Origin: Spirosoma panaciterrae DSM 21099
GTDB lineage: Bacteria; Bacteroidota; Bacteroidia; Cytophagales; Spirosomataceae
Assembly (NCBI RefSeq): GCF_000374025.1
Contig: NZ_KB893243.1
Coordinates: 1 to 64,000 of the forward strand
Direction: 5' to 3'
Length of the DNA: 64,000 nt
Shown here: positions 8,784 to 16,591 of the stretch, in pieces
Numbering within the stretch: position 1 is the stretch's first letter
Layout: each line of letters opens with the position of its first letter
Translations under genes and position numbers: made by a program
Notes under the pieces: generated by a model
The model's input: the letters and a program-made list of their open reading frames with translations, nothing else
Told to the model about the DNA's origin: nothing
The model's database searches: none

Positions 8784-9383
8784 TTATAGAGGCTTCAGTT
8801 CCAGATTCCGCCAGCGGACTTTGATGCCACCGCCATCGTGAATCTGGAGAGCAATAGAACCGTCGGCCTGACCAATCTTTTCGTCGTGCATATCAACCAT
8901 TTCTTTGCCATTCAGGTAGGTCTGAACGTGGTCACCTTCCACCCGGATCCGCATTTTGTTCCATTGTTCAGGTTTCAGAATCGTTTCTTTTTCGTCGGGA
9001 ATCTGAACCAGCCAGCCACGTCCGTACGATTCATAAATACCACCTGTATCGTGGTTGGGAGGGGCCACTTCAACCTGCCAGCCACTGACTTTGGTACCCT
9101 CAATAGTTGACCGGAAAAATACCCCGCTATTGCCATTGGCCTCCTGCTTAAACTCCAGCGTCAGGTCGAAGTTTTTGTAGAATTTTTCAGTAGCGAGGTA
9201 GCCGTATTTTTTATCGGGACCACTTTCGCAAACCAGGTTACCATCTTCAACATACCACTTTTCAGTGCCGTAAATTTTCCAGCCGTCCAGGTTCTTTCCG
9301 TTGAACAGGCTGATGGTCTTTTTGGCGGGGGCTGCCATTACAAATAAAACGAGCAGCAATCCGGCCGTAAGTACTTTGGTCAT
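8784..9383 (-). CDS. DUF1080 protein, 3-keto-disaccharide hydrolase type
   Basis: A 199-residue secreted protein: signal peptide of about 20 residues, then a compact DUF1080 domain opening with ISLFNGKNLDGWKIYG and containing FKQEANGNSGVFFRS, the conserved strand that lines the active-site cleft in this family. It is close to the minimal family length, shorter than the neighbour at 6681, so the two are not simple duplicates. It is probably co-transcribed with or follows the lactonase gene upstream at 9469-10596 on the same strand (85-base gap). Confidence 0.85.
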   Translation of the reverse strand: MTKVLTAGLLLVLFVMAAPAKKTISLFNGKNLDGWKIYGTEKWYVEDGNLVCESGPDKKYGYLATEKFYKNFDLTLEFKQEANGNSGVFFRSTIEGTKVSGWQVEVAPPNHDTGGIYESYGRGWLVQIPDEKETILKPEQWNKMRIRVEGDHVQTYLNGKEMVDMHDEKIGQADGSIALQIHDGGGIKVRWRNLELKPL

Positions 9384-9468
9384 TAGAAGTTATAGGTTTA
9401 ATGTTTTGGGGTTTTCTGTGTTCGAAAGTACGGATAAAACCGCTATTGAGAACTGTCTGTGGCTACGG

Positions 9469-10596
9469 TTAGTGTGAACTGGCCATCAACACACATACTG
9501 GAGCGGGTACTTTGACGGATTGACCAGTGTAGGTCAACAGGCCTGTTTTCTGATCGCGTCTGAAAATCGTGATGTTGTCCGTGTCCTGATGGGCAACAAA
9601 TACAAACTCGCCTTTCGGGTCGATCAGGAAATTGCGGGGTGTTTTGCCTTCCGTCGTTTGCTCGCCTACTTTGGTCAGTTTTCCATCCTTTCCAATGGCA
9701 AGGATGGCCAGGCCGTTGAAGCCCCGATTCGATTGATAGAGGAATTTGCCGGATGGATCAATGTGAATGTCGGCACTGGTATTCTGACCACTAAAGTTGG
9801 TGGGCAGAGTCGGTACATTATCCTGCATCATCGTCAGTTTACCCGTTTTGGCATCGCGGGAAAAAGAAGCTACCGTAGAGGTTAACTCTTCAACCAGATA
9901 GGCATATTTACCATTGGGATGGAATGTAAAATGCCGTGGGCCTGACCCCGGCTTTACAGAAGCATAGGGCGTTGACGCTGGTTTTACTTTACTGTTCGCG
10001 GCATCGATTTCAAAGATATTCAGCTTATCGGTGCCCAGATCGGCTACATACAAAAACCGATTATCGGGGGCCAGCGTTGCCGAATGCACATGCGCTTTTT
10101 CCTGCCGCTGCGTATTGGGCCCCGTTCCTTCGTCCTGTACCTTATCGGTCGATTCGCCCAGAGTGCCGTCGGCTTTAATGGGCAATACGGCCAGACTGCC
10201 CCCACCGTAGTTGGAAACAAAAGCCGTTTTGCCCGTATGATCAACACTCACATGGCAGGGGCCCGGACCCAACGACGACTGGCTGTTCATAAACTGGAGT
10301 TTACCCGTAGCCTTATCGATCGAGTAAGAACTGACGCCACCTGCGCCTTTATCGGCACCTTCGTTGACAGAATACAGATAGTTGCCCGTTGGATGTATGG
10401 CCAGGAATGAAGGACTTTTTACGTTTGAAACAGCCTGAACCGGGTGCATAGTGCCCGTTTTTCGGTCGAATTCGAATACGTAAATGCCCTCGCTACCCCG
10501 TAAAGAGTACGTACCAATGTACATGATTTCTTTGCCAGTCTGGGCGTGAGCCGCCAAACTGGCACTTACTAAAATAGAAGTCAATAGCTTATTCAT
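9469..10596 (-). CDS. Lactonase family protein (6-phosphogluconolactonase-like, seven-bladed propeller)
   Basis: A 375-residue protein with a signal peptide ending at AHAQ (about residue 19), followed by a YbhE/Pgl-type beta-propeller (lactonase, PF10282). Hallmarks are MYIGTYSLRGSEGIYVFEFD at the start, and GPGPCHVSVDHTGKTAFVSNY and PGSGPRHFTFHPNGKYAYL in the blades. E. coli Pgl of this fold is cytosolic and hydrolyses 6-phosphogluconolactone; the exported form here must act on a periplasmic lactone, presumably unphosphorylated. It is the first gene of a minus-strand pair with the DUF1080 gene at 8784. Confidence 0.85.
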   Translation of the reverse strand: MNKLLTSILVSASLAAHAQTGKEIMYIGTYSLRGSEGIYVFEFDRKTGTMHPVQAVSNVKSPSFLAIHPTGNYLYSVNEGADKGAGGVSSYSIDKATGKLQFMNSQSSLGPGPCHVSVDHTGKTAFVSNYGGGSLAVLPIKADGTLGESTDKVQDEGTGPNTQRQEKAHVHSATLAPDNRFLYVADLGTDKLNIFEIDAANSKVKPASTPYASVKPGSGPRHFTFHPNGKYAYLVEELTSTVASFSRDAKTGKLTMMQDNVPTLPTNFSGQNTSADIHIDPSGKFLYQSNRGFNGLAILAIGKDGKLTKVGEQTTEGKTPRNFLIDPKGEFVFVAHQDTDNITIFRRDQKTGLLTYTGQSVKVPAPVCVLMASSH

Positions 10597-10774
10597 AAAA
10601 CAAGGATGAGTACGACTAATAAGTGTGTAGCGTTCATAAACTACCGTTTTGTGTTCATTAGGCTATCAAAGCGAATCTAATATTTAATTCAGTAGAAGCC
10701 GACTAATAAAGAAATAGTGCAATTTTATACGTTTACATGAATCAATAGTAGTAAAACGATTAAGCAGAATCCCT

Positions 10775-10782
10775 TACCTTTG
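10775..10782 (+). promoter_or_regulatory. Bacteroidota -7 promoter motif (TAnnTTTG)
   Basis: TACCTTTG matches the consensus -7 element used by the Bacteroidota primary sigma factor. It is 80 bases upstream of the OmpA-like gene. No clear TTTG at -33 was found. Confidence 0.35.
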
Positions 10783-10862
10783 CAAAACGATTCTGTTTAT
10801 TAACAGTAGGTATCGTTTTAACCTAACTTTTTCGTTACCGTTACTATTTTCTCTAAATCAGT

Positions 10863-11747
10863 ATGAAACGAATTTTGATTCTTTTTTCGGCAGTAGTAAT
10901 GCTGGCTTCCTGTAACAGTAAGAAGCGGCTGGCCGAAATGAAAGCCCTACAGGATGCTCGTGACAAGGCCGTATCTTCGCTGGCCGATTGCGACAAATTG
11001 ACGGCTGATCTGCGTACTCAACTATCGGCCAAAGACACGGATCTGCAAGGTAAAGACAAGCAGGTTAGTGATTTACAGGCTCAGATTGACTATCTGAAAA
11101 AAACCAACACCAATCTTCTGGATCGGATGTCGGACTTGTCGATTGTCAGTAAATCAGGTGCCGAGAGCATTAAAAAATCGCTTGAGACCCTGAACGAGCA
11201 AACGAAGTATGTGAACAACCTCAACTCGAGCATTCAGCGCAAAGATTCGTTGAACCTGGCGCTGGTGATGAGCCTGAAACGATCACTGGACGATATCAAT
11301 GATCAGGACGTACAGGTTGAAGTGAAAAAAGGGGTTGTGTATGTATCGCTGTCGGACAAACTTTTGTTCAAATCGGGTAGCTACGAGGTACTGCCTGCTG
11401 CTGAAACCGTTCTTGGTAAAGTGGCTAAGGTGGTAAACGACCACAAAGAACTGGACATCCTGGTTGAAGGTCATACCGATATTGTCCCCATCTCAACGGC
11501 GTCGATCAAAGACAACTGGGATCTGAGCGCTTTACGGGCTACTTCGGTCGTTCGGACGCTGCAAAAGAAATTCGCTGTAGCTCCTGAGCGTATGACAGCG
11601 GGTGGCCGTTCTGAGTTCGCGCCAAAAGACGATAACACGACGGATGTAGGTCGTCAGCAAAACCGTCGTACCGAAATCATTATCACACCCAAACTGGACC
11701 AGTTCTTCAATCTGTTGTCGAGCGGCCAGGCTGGCGGAAGCAAATAA
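10863..11747 (+). CDS. OmpA-family lipoprotein
   Basis: A 294-residue protein with a lipoprotein signal (lipobox MLASC, Cys17). Residues about 25-135 are a helical, heptad-rich stretch expected to form a coiled coil. The C-terminal domain (about 165-280) is OmpA-like, with LVEGHTDIVPI and QNRRTEIII, the residues that bind meso-diaminopimelate of peptidoglycan. It should link the outer membrane to the cell wall. It is a single gene with a -7 motif at 10775 and a strong intrinsic terminator at 11775-11820. Confidence 0.9.
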   Translation: MKRILILFSAVVMLASCNSKKRLAEMKALQDARDKAVSSLADCDKLTADLRTQLSAKDTDLQGKDKQVSDLQAQIDYLKKTNTNLLDRMSDLSIVSKSGAESIKKSLETLNEQTKYVNNLNSSIQRKDSLNLALVMSLKRSLDDINDQDVQVEVKKGVVYVSLSDKLLFKSGSYEVLPAAETVLGKVAKVVNDHKELDILVEGHTDIVPISTASIKDNWDLSALRATSVVRTLQKKFAVAPERMTAGGRSEFAPKDDNTTDVGRQQNRRTEIIITPKLDQFFNLLSSGQAGGSK

Positions 11748-11774
11748 GATTTTGATCTGTTTACAGATTTCTGA

Positions 11775-11820
11775 TCAATAAAAAATCCCGGTTGATGTGT
11801 CAACCGGGATTTTTTATTGA
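11775..11820. terminator. Intrinsic terminator, 21-bp perfect stem
   Basis: Arms 11775-11795 and 11800-11820 pair perfectly around a TGTG tetraloop. The stem contains a GC core flanked by A-run and T-run, so it works as an intrinsic terminator in both directions, for the OmpA gene and the convergent lspA gene. Confidence 0.9.
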
Positions 11821-11947
11821 GAAGCAGGTTAAACGTTTATATATGACAAAACCTATACGGCTTAGAGGTCAATTTTAGAGAGTTTAGACAGCCTTGGGCC
11901 GCCTGAAAGGCTTCAAATGTTTAGTCGTTCAAAATGAAGCAGTTAGC

Positions 11948-12754
11948 TTACTCCCGCTCTGAATCCGTATGACTGGGTTGTTCCGATTCGTTGTCGTTTG
12001 GAAGAACAGACTCGGTGTCGGTCTTAGCGTCGTCGTCTGATAAATTGGTTGTTTCTGAATCCGACTCAGCCGAGGGCGACTCCTGCTCTTCCTGAAGATA
12101 GTCGGCGGCTGGCAGGACCGACGCTTCAACAGGGTCTGGACCCGACACGGGAAGCATACTATCTTCCACATGCGGTTCGCCAAAGAATCGGCGCTGGAAG
12201 AACAAAATCAGGCAGACACCGATGAAAATACAGGAATCAGCAATGTTGAAAATGGGGGTCGAATAATATTGGCCTCCCCATACAGGCACCCAGTCGGGAA
12301 TAAAGCCCTCCCACACATCCACAAAAATCATGTCGATGACCTGTCCATGAAACCAGGGTGTTGGTGAGCCATAGGGGGCATTGTGAAGAAAAACCCCATA
12401 GAACGTGCTGTCGATTACATTGCCAACGGCTCCCGCCAGAATCATGGCCATAGCCCATAATAATCCGTTGGGGGCTCCCCGGTGTGCCAGATTGACCAGA
12501 TAATAGCCAATACCTACCATGGCGAACAACCGGAATATACTCAGTAGTAACTTTCCGTATTCATGCCCCAACTGCATGCCAAACGCCATCCCCGGATTCA
12601 ACACATAATGCAGTTTCAGCCAGTCGCCGATTAGTTTTATCTGACCGGCAAAGCCAGGGGCCATATAAAAGTGAACAGCCAGTTTCACGCCCTGATCCAG
12701 CGCAATCAAAGCGAGTGTCAGTAGGAAAAATTTAAGGGGATTTTTTTGAATCAT
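11948..12754 (-). CDS. lspA: Lipoprotein signal peptidase (signal peptidase II) with acidic tail
   Basis: An inner-membrane aspartyl protease that removes signal peptides from prolipoproteins after lipidation. Four hydrophobic segments lie within residues 8-190. The catalytic aspartates are Asp115 in GNVIDS and Asp173 in FNIADS, with the conserved NPGMAFG loop near residue 53. The enzyme core ends near residue 190; the protein runs on to 268 with a tail rich in Ser, Asp and Glu, about 75 residues longer than E. coli LspA (164 residues). The tail should be cytoplasmic and disordered. Several lipoproteins in this window are possible substrates. Confidence 0.92.
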   Translation of the reverse strand: MIQKNPLKFFLLTLALIALDQGVKLAVHFYMAPGFAGQIKLIGDWLKLHYVLNPGMAFGMQLGHEYGKLLLSIFRLFAMVGIGYYLVNLAHRGAPNGLLWAMAMILAGAVGNVIDSTFYGVFLHNAPYGSPTPWFHGQVIDMIFVDVWEGFIPDWVPVWGGQYYSTPIFNIADSCIFIGVCLILFFQRRFFGEPHVEDSMLPVSGPDPVEASVLPAADYLQEEQESPSAESDSETTNLSDDDAKTDTESVLPNDNESEQPSHTDSERE

Positions 12755-12757
12755 GAT

Positions 12758-12818
12758 AAAAAAGTAGGCACAGCAGGGACCGCTTTCACGGCCGGGTGAG
12801 TTCCCGGTTTGCTGTGCC
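12758..12818 (-). terminator. Terminator-like hairpin directly before lspA
   Basis: On the minus strand, 9-bp arms 12818-12810 and 12775-12767 enclose an inner CCGGG/CCCGG stem, followed by a run of six T at 12763-12758, three bases before the lspA start codon. It fits a terminator for the proline dehydrogenase gene or an attenuator of lspA. Confidence 0.6.
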
Positions 12819-12927
12819 AGTCATAAAAACTGCCAAAAATAGTCAGGTGTAGTCAATGATTGGCAAGCGTTGTCGTTTCAGTCCTGACTATTCTTTTCAA
12901 TCATCGGCTACACCCGTAGCTATTTAC

Positions 12928-14208
12928 TTATTTCGAGCGACAATCCTTTCGGCGTTTCAGCTCGTTACTGACTAAGGTAAATTCCCGGCTACTTTGCCCG
13001 GCAATCGACTTGTTTTCATCGGCCCGGCGGAACAGATACGGCATCACAGCGTCAATTGGTCCATAAGGCACGTATTTCGCCACATTGTAGCCTTTGTTGG
13101 CCAGGTTGAACGAGATGTTGTCGCTCATACCCAGCAATTGTGCGAAGAAAATATGGGGGTCGTTGGGAGCAATGCCCAGCCGACTCATTTCCTGCACACA
13201 ATACTGGCAGCTTTCTTCATTATGCGTACCCAGACATACCGAAATAGTATCCCGGTGTTCCAGGCAGAAATCGATGGCGGCATTGAAATCGTGATCAGTA
13301 TCATCTTTGGTGGCCTGAATAGGGTCCTGATACTCATCTTCGTGGGCTCGCAGCCGTTCTTTTTCCATGTAAGCGCCCCGTACCAGTTTTACACCCAGGT
13401 AATACCCTTTAGCCTGAGCTTCGGCCGTATCGCGCTGAAGATGAGCGAGGCTCTCCCAGCGGTACATCTGGTAGGTGTTGTAAACGATGGGTCGTTCGTG
13501 ATTATAACGGTCCATCATTTCGTAGGCCAGCGTGTCAATCGTATCCTGAATCCAGCTTTCCTCAGCGTCGATAAAAATGCGGACGTTGCGTTCATAAGCT
13601 CGTCGGCAAAGCATATCGACCCGTTGCATAACCCGGTCGAATTCGGCCTTCTGGGTTTTGTTGAGCGAATCGCCAATCTGAACCGCTTCGAGCAGTTCGG
13701 TAGAGGCAATGCCGGTCACTTTAAAAACGGAAAATGGGATGTCTTTTGATTCGCTGGCACGTTCGATCGTGCGGAGGATTTCGAGGGCTGTTTCGTCGAA
13801 ACTTTTTTCAGTGTCTTCTCCCTCTACTGAGTAATCGAGAATGGTGCCAACATGCACGTTGTGGAGGTGTTTGATGGTTGATTCGCAATCGCGAATGCTC
13901 TCACCACCACAGAATTGCTCGAAAATTGTGTTTTTAATCAGGAATTTAATGGGAAGATGTAGGCGTAAGGCAATCTTTATAAAAAAAGTACCTAAATTTA
14001 CCAGCCATCCCTGATTCATCAACGCAAATAACCAGTAGGTCTTTCGGAGTTTGAAGTCCGACTGGGACGAAAAAGCAATCGAAGTATCCTCAAATGAAAT
14101 GGGGCGTTCCGAGCTTGATTTTCGATCGGATTGACCCTGGATAGTCTCCGGCATTAGATTACTTCGGTTCGACATATCAGTGCTCCGTTTGGGCGGTGCT
14201 ACTTGCAT
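12928..14208 (-). CDS. Proline dehydrogenase
   Basis: A 426-residue FAD enzyme of the PRODH family that oxidises proline to pyrroline-5-carboxylate and passes electrons to quinone. The beta/alpha barrel shows FIDAEESWIQDTID, the LGVKLVRGAYMEKER strand with catalytic Lys-Arg, GTHNEES, and the C-terminal RRADENKSIAG motif that binds the substrate carboxylate. The first 50 residues are polar and variable; another ATG at codon 12 could be the start. It is monofunctional: the P5C dehydrogenase half of PutA is absent and no such gene is adjacent. It is divergent from the DAHP synthase gene. Confidence 0.88.
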   Translation of the reverse strand: MQVAPPKRSTDMSNRSNLMPETIQGQSDRKSSSERPISFEDTSIAFSSQSDFKLRKTYWLFALMNQGWLVNLGTFFIKIALRLHLPIKFLIKNTIFEQFCGGESIRDCESTIKHLHNVHVGTILDYSVEGEDTEKSFDETALEILRTIERASESKDIPFSVFKVTGIASTELLEAVQIGDSLNKTQKAEFDRVMQRVDMLCRRAYERNVRIFIDAEESWIQDTIDTLAYEMMDRYNHERPIVYNTYQMYRWESLAHLQRDTAEAQAKGYYLGVKLVRGAYMEKERLRAHEDEYQDPIQATKDDTDHDFNAAIDFCLEHRDTISVCLGTHNEESCQYCVQEMSRLGIAPNDPHIFFAQLLGMSDNISFNLANKGYNVAKYVPYGPIDAVMPYLFRRADENKSIAGQSSREFTLVSNELKRRKDCRSK

Positions 14209-14319
14209 AGCTTAAGTGCGTGTCGGTTACACGGCCGAAATATAAACGAATTTTAAATCAAACGGTTAAAATTCCGGCGCGACTTAGTTTGACAAACAAA
14301 AACGGTTTTAGACAAATTA

Positions 14320-14349
14320 GGGAACCGGCTTGACTGACAGCCGGTTCCC
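14320..14349. promoter_or_regulatory. Hairpin in the divergent spacer upstream of DAHP synthase
   Basis: Arms 14320-14330 and 14339-14349 are a perfect 11-bp inverted repeat with an 8-nt loop and no T-run. It lies between two divergent gene starts, 76 bases before the start at 14426, so it is more likely an operator or leader hairpin than a terminator. Confidence 0.4.
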
Positions 14350-14425
14350 AATGCAAATATACCACAAATTTAAATTGAAAGTTCCCCATAGAGTATAAGC
14401 AATACTCTTAGAATACCTGATTAGT

Positions 14426-15529
14426 ATGAAAGTAGAATTAGCTGTAGAGCCGCTTGGATCGTGGATTGAGACCAACGGCAAACCTCTGATCATTGCGGGG
14501 CCCTGTAGCGCTGAAACCGAAGATCAGTTAGTTGAAACGGCTCGCCAATTGAGTACATTGGGAGCAGTACATGCCCTTCGTGCGGGTGTATGGAAGCCTC
14601 GGACACGTCCGGGTAGTTTTGAAGGTATGGGCGAAGCGGCTCTCCCCTGGCTTCAGCGGGCAAAAGCCGAAACAGGTCTGCCCGTTGCCGTGGAGGTAGC
14701 TACCCCCGAGCATATCGAGCTGGCGCTGAAATATGGTGTCGATATTCTATGGATTGGTGCTCGTACCACTGTGAATCCATTTAACGTACAGGAAATTGCG
14801 GATGCGCTTCGCGGTGTCGATGTGCCGGTATTGATCAAAAATCCGGTAAATCCGGATCTGGCTCTTTGGGTAGGTGCGTTTGAACGGATTGCCGGAGCGG
14901 GTATCAAAAAGCTGGCGGCTATTCACCGGGGCTTTGCAACGGGCGAATCCAGCAAATATCGGAATGTACCTATGTGGCAAATGGCCATTGAGCTGAAATC
15001 GATTTTCCCACAACTCCCCATCATCGGTGATCCAAGCCACATGGCGGGTAAGCGGGCCTATCTGAACGAACTGGCGCAGATGGCCATGGATCTCAACTAC
15101 GACGGTCTAATTGTTGAATCGCACATCGATCCCGACAAAGCATGGAGTGATGCTGCCCAGCAGTTGACTCCAGCCGCTTTTGGTGACATGCTCGATCATC
15201 TGGAAATTCGTCAGGTTGAATCGCAGAACCTGGAGTTTCAGAGCTTTACCGAACAGTCGCGTCGTAGCATCGATAATGTAGACCGTCAGATTGTTGAAAT
15301 GCTGGCTGCCCGTATGGCACTGGTGGAGCGGCTGGCCGAATATAAGCGTGACAATAACGTGACGCTGTTCCAGCCTGAGCGTTGGAAAGAGATTCTGAAA
15401 ACGCGTACCGAATTAGGTAAAAAACTAGGCTTGTATCCTGAACTGGTGGAAGAAATCTATAAGATCATCCACATGGAGTCGATTCGGAAGCAGACCGAAA
15501 TCATCCACAACACCGCACAGAGCGCGTAG
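14426..15529 (+). CDS. Bifunctional DAHP synthase / chorismate mutase
   Basis: A 367-residue fusion for aromatic amino-acid synthesis. Residues 1 to about 255 are a type I-beta (KDPG-aldolase-like) DAHP synthase: LIIAGPCSAETEDQL, LRAGVWKPRTRPGSFEGMG, AIHRGFATG, and GDPSHMAGKR with a metal-binding His. It condenses erythrose-4-phosphate and phosphoenolpyruvate. Residues about 275-360 are an AroQ-type chorismate mutase (SIDNVDRQIVEMLAARM, and VEEIYKIIHMESIRKQ). Such DAHPS-CM fusions are common in Bacteroidota, where the mutase domain also mediates feedback inhibition by prephenate. It stands alone, not in a trp or tyr operon. Confidence 0.93.
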   Translation: MKVELAVEPLGSWIETNGKPLIIAGPCSAETEDQLVETARQLSTLGAVHALRAGVWKPRTRPGSFEGMGEAALPWLQRAKAETGLPVAVEVATPEHIELALKYGVDILWIGARTTVNPFNVQEIADALRGVDVPVLIKNPVNPDLALWVGAFERIAGAGIKKLAAIHRGFATGESSKYRNVPMWQMAIELKSIFPQLPIIGDPSHMAGKRAYLNELAQMAMDLNYDGLIVESHIDPDKAWSDAAQQLTPAAFGDMLDHLEIRQVESQNLEFQSFTEQSRRSIDNVDRQIVEMLAARMALVERLAEYKRDNNVTLFQPERWKEILKTRTELGKKLGLYPELVEEIYKIIHMESIRKQTEIIHNTAQSA

Positions 15530-15548
15530 TTAGATTGATATAAGCCGT

Positions 15549-15605
15549 AAAAAAGGTAGACTCGTACAGGAGGTAACACCCTCAGTGTACGAGTCTACCT
15601 TTTTT
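15549..15605. terminator. Intrinsic terminator, 20-bp perfect stem
   Basis: Arms 15549-15568 and 15586-15605 pair perfectly; the stem begins with an A-run and ends in a T-run, so it acts in both directions between the convergent genes ending at 15529 and 15620. Confidence 0.9.
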
Positions 15606-15619
15606 TACAGGCTAGCCTT

Positions 15620-16591
15620 TTATCGGAGTCTTAGCGAGAGGATCGAGTTATTATAGCCAGCAAAACAGCCTAGCCCACCATCAATGTTGCTGGGTATCAG
15701 AACCGGCTCGGCAAATGGATTGTTGCGGGAGCGATTTTGTCGGATGATGGCCTCTCGGTAGCGATAATACGGCTCGCTTACAGTCATTAGATTAATGGAT
15801 ACACTTGCCAATCGGTAGCGTTGATAAAAGTTAAGGTCTTGGCTACCTGGCGACTGACTGGATGTTAAATAGGCCCTCCCCGAAACCATCGTAGTTCCAT
15901 CAATGCCTTCGTCCGAAAATAGTCCCCGGTTGTCATCATCAAACGACAGGTTGCTGGTCCCGTCTGTTCGGCTACAATTGCTGCAATTGACAACGTACTG
16001 GAAATTCCCGGATACCTGATAGAAGTTCGTCTGCCCACCAGGGTCCTGCCAGCTTGCCCGAACAAAATACCGCTGATTCTGATTCCGGTTAAGAATCGCA
16101 TTGGCGTTTGAATCCAGTTTAACAGAGGTAGGCTTGACCGCATAAGGAATGGTACAGGTGCTGGTAGCTTTCTGCCTATCGGCCGTTGTTACGGTCAGTT
16201 TATAGGTATGTCCGGCTATGATGGGGAGTAATTTGGCATCGGCACTGTAGTAAAGACGGACCGAATCGCCGGGAAAAAGGGTGTTTTTGTACAGGAGTTG
16301 TACGGACCGATCGCCTTCCGATAGCATGACGGTAGCATTGGAGACCGATGTGCCCGACAAATACTGACTGATACTGTCGCCCACCACCGTTCGGGAGCGG
16401 GTCACATTGGCCGTTAGAGCCACATCCTGGGGCGATAAAAAGCAACTTACCACCAGTTTGGGTGGGTCAACACCCAATTCACTGGGGTCTACCTCGTTTC
16501 GCAGGCCAGTGCAACCGCTAAACAGAATCAGACCAATCAGACTGACGATTCGTAGCGGGAAAGGAATATATAAACGAATGAAGTGGGCCAT
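15620..16591 (-). CDS. DUF4249 lipoprotein
   Basis: A 323-residue lipoprotein (lipobox LFSGC at about residue 27). The mature part starts with LVVSCFLSPQD, the pattern of DUF4249 proteins, followed by beta-rich repeats and ending in FAGYNNSILSLRLR. In Bacteroidota these lipoproteins are encoded directly after a TonB-dependent receptor and are thought to be surface partners of it, though unlike SusD they have no defined ligand. The ATG overlaps the stop of the receptor gene by one base (TGATG), so the two are translationally coupled. Confidence 0.85.
   Translation of the reverse strand: MAHFIRLYIPFPLRIVSLIGLILFSGCTGLRNEVDPSELGVDPPKLVVSCFLSPQDVALTANVTRSRTVVGDSISQYLSGTSVSNATVMLSEGDRSVQLLYKNTLFPGDSVRLYYSADAKLLPIIAGHTYKLTVTTADRQKATSTCTIPYAVKPTSVKLDSNANAILNRNQNQRYFVRASWQDPGGQTNFYQVSGNFQYVVNCSNCSRTDGTSNLSFDDDNRGLFSDEGIDGTTMVSGRAYLTSSQSPGSQDLNFYQRYRLASVSINLMTVSEPYYRYREAIIRQNRSRNNPFAEPVLIPSNIDGGLGCFAGYNNSILSLRLR

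Noticed and set aside
12994..13749. 251-codon open frame on the plus strand opposite proline dehydrogenase
   Set aside because: It lies wholly antisense to a gene with clear family motifs, has no recognisable domain, and its frame matches the codon-shadow pattern of the true gene.
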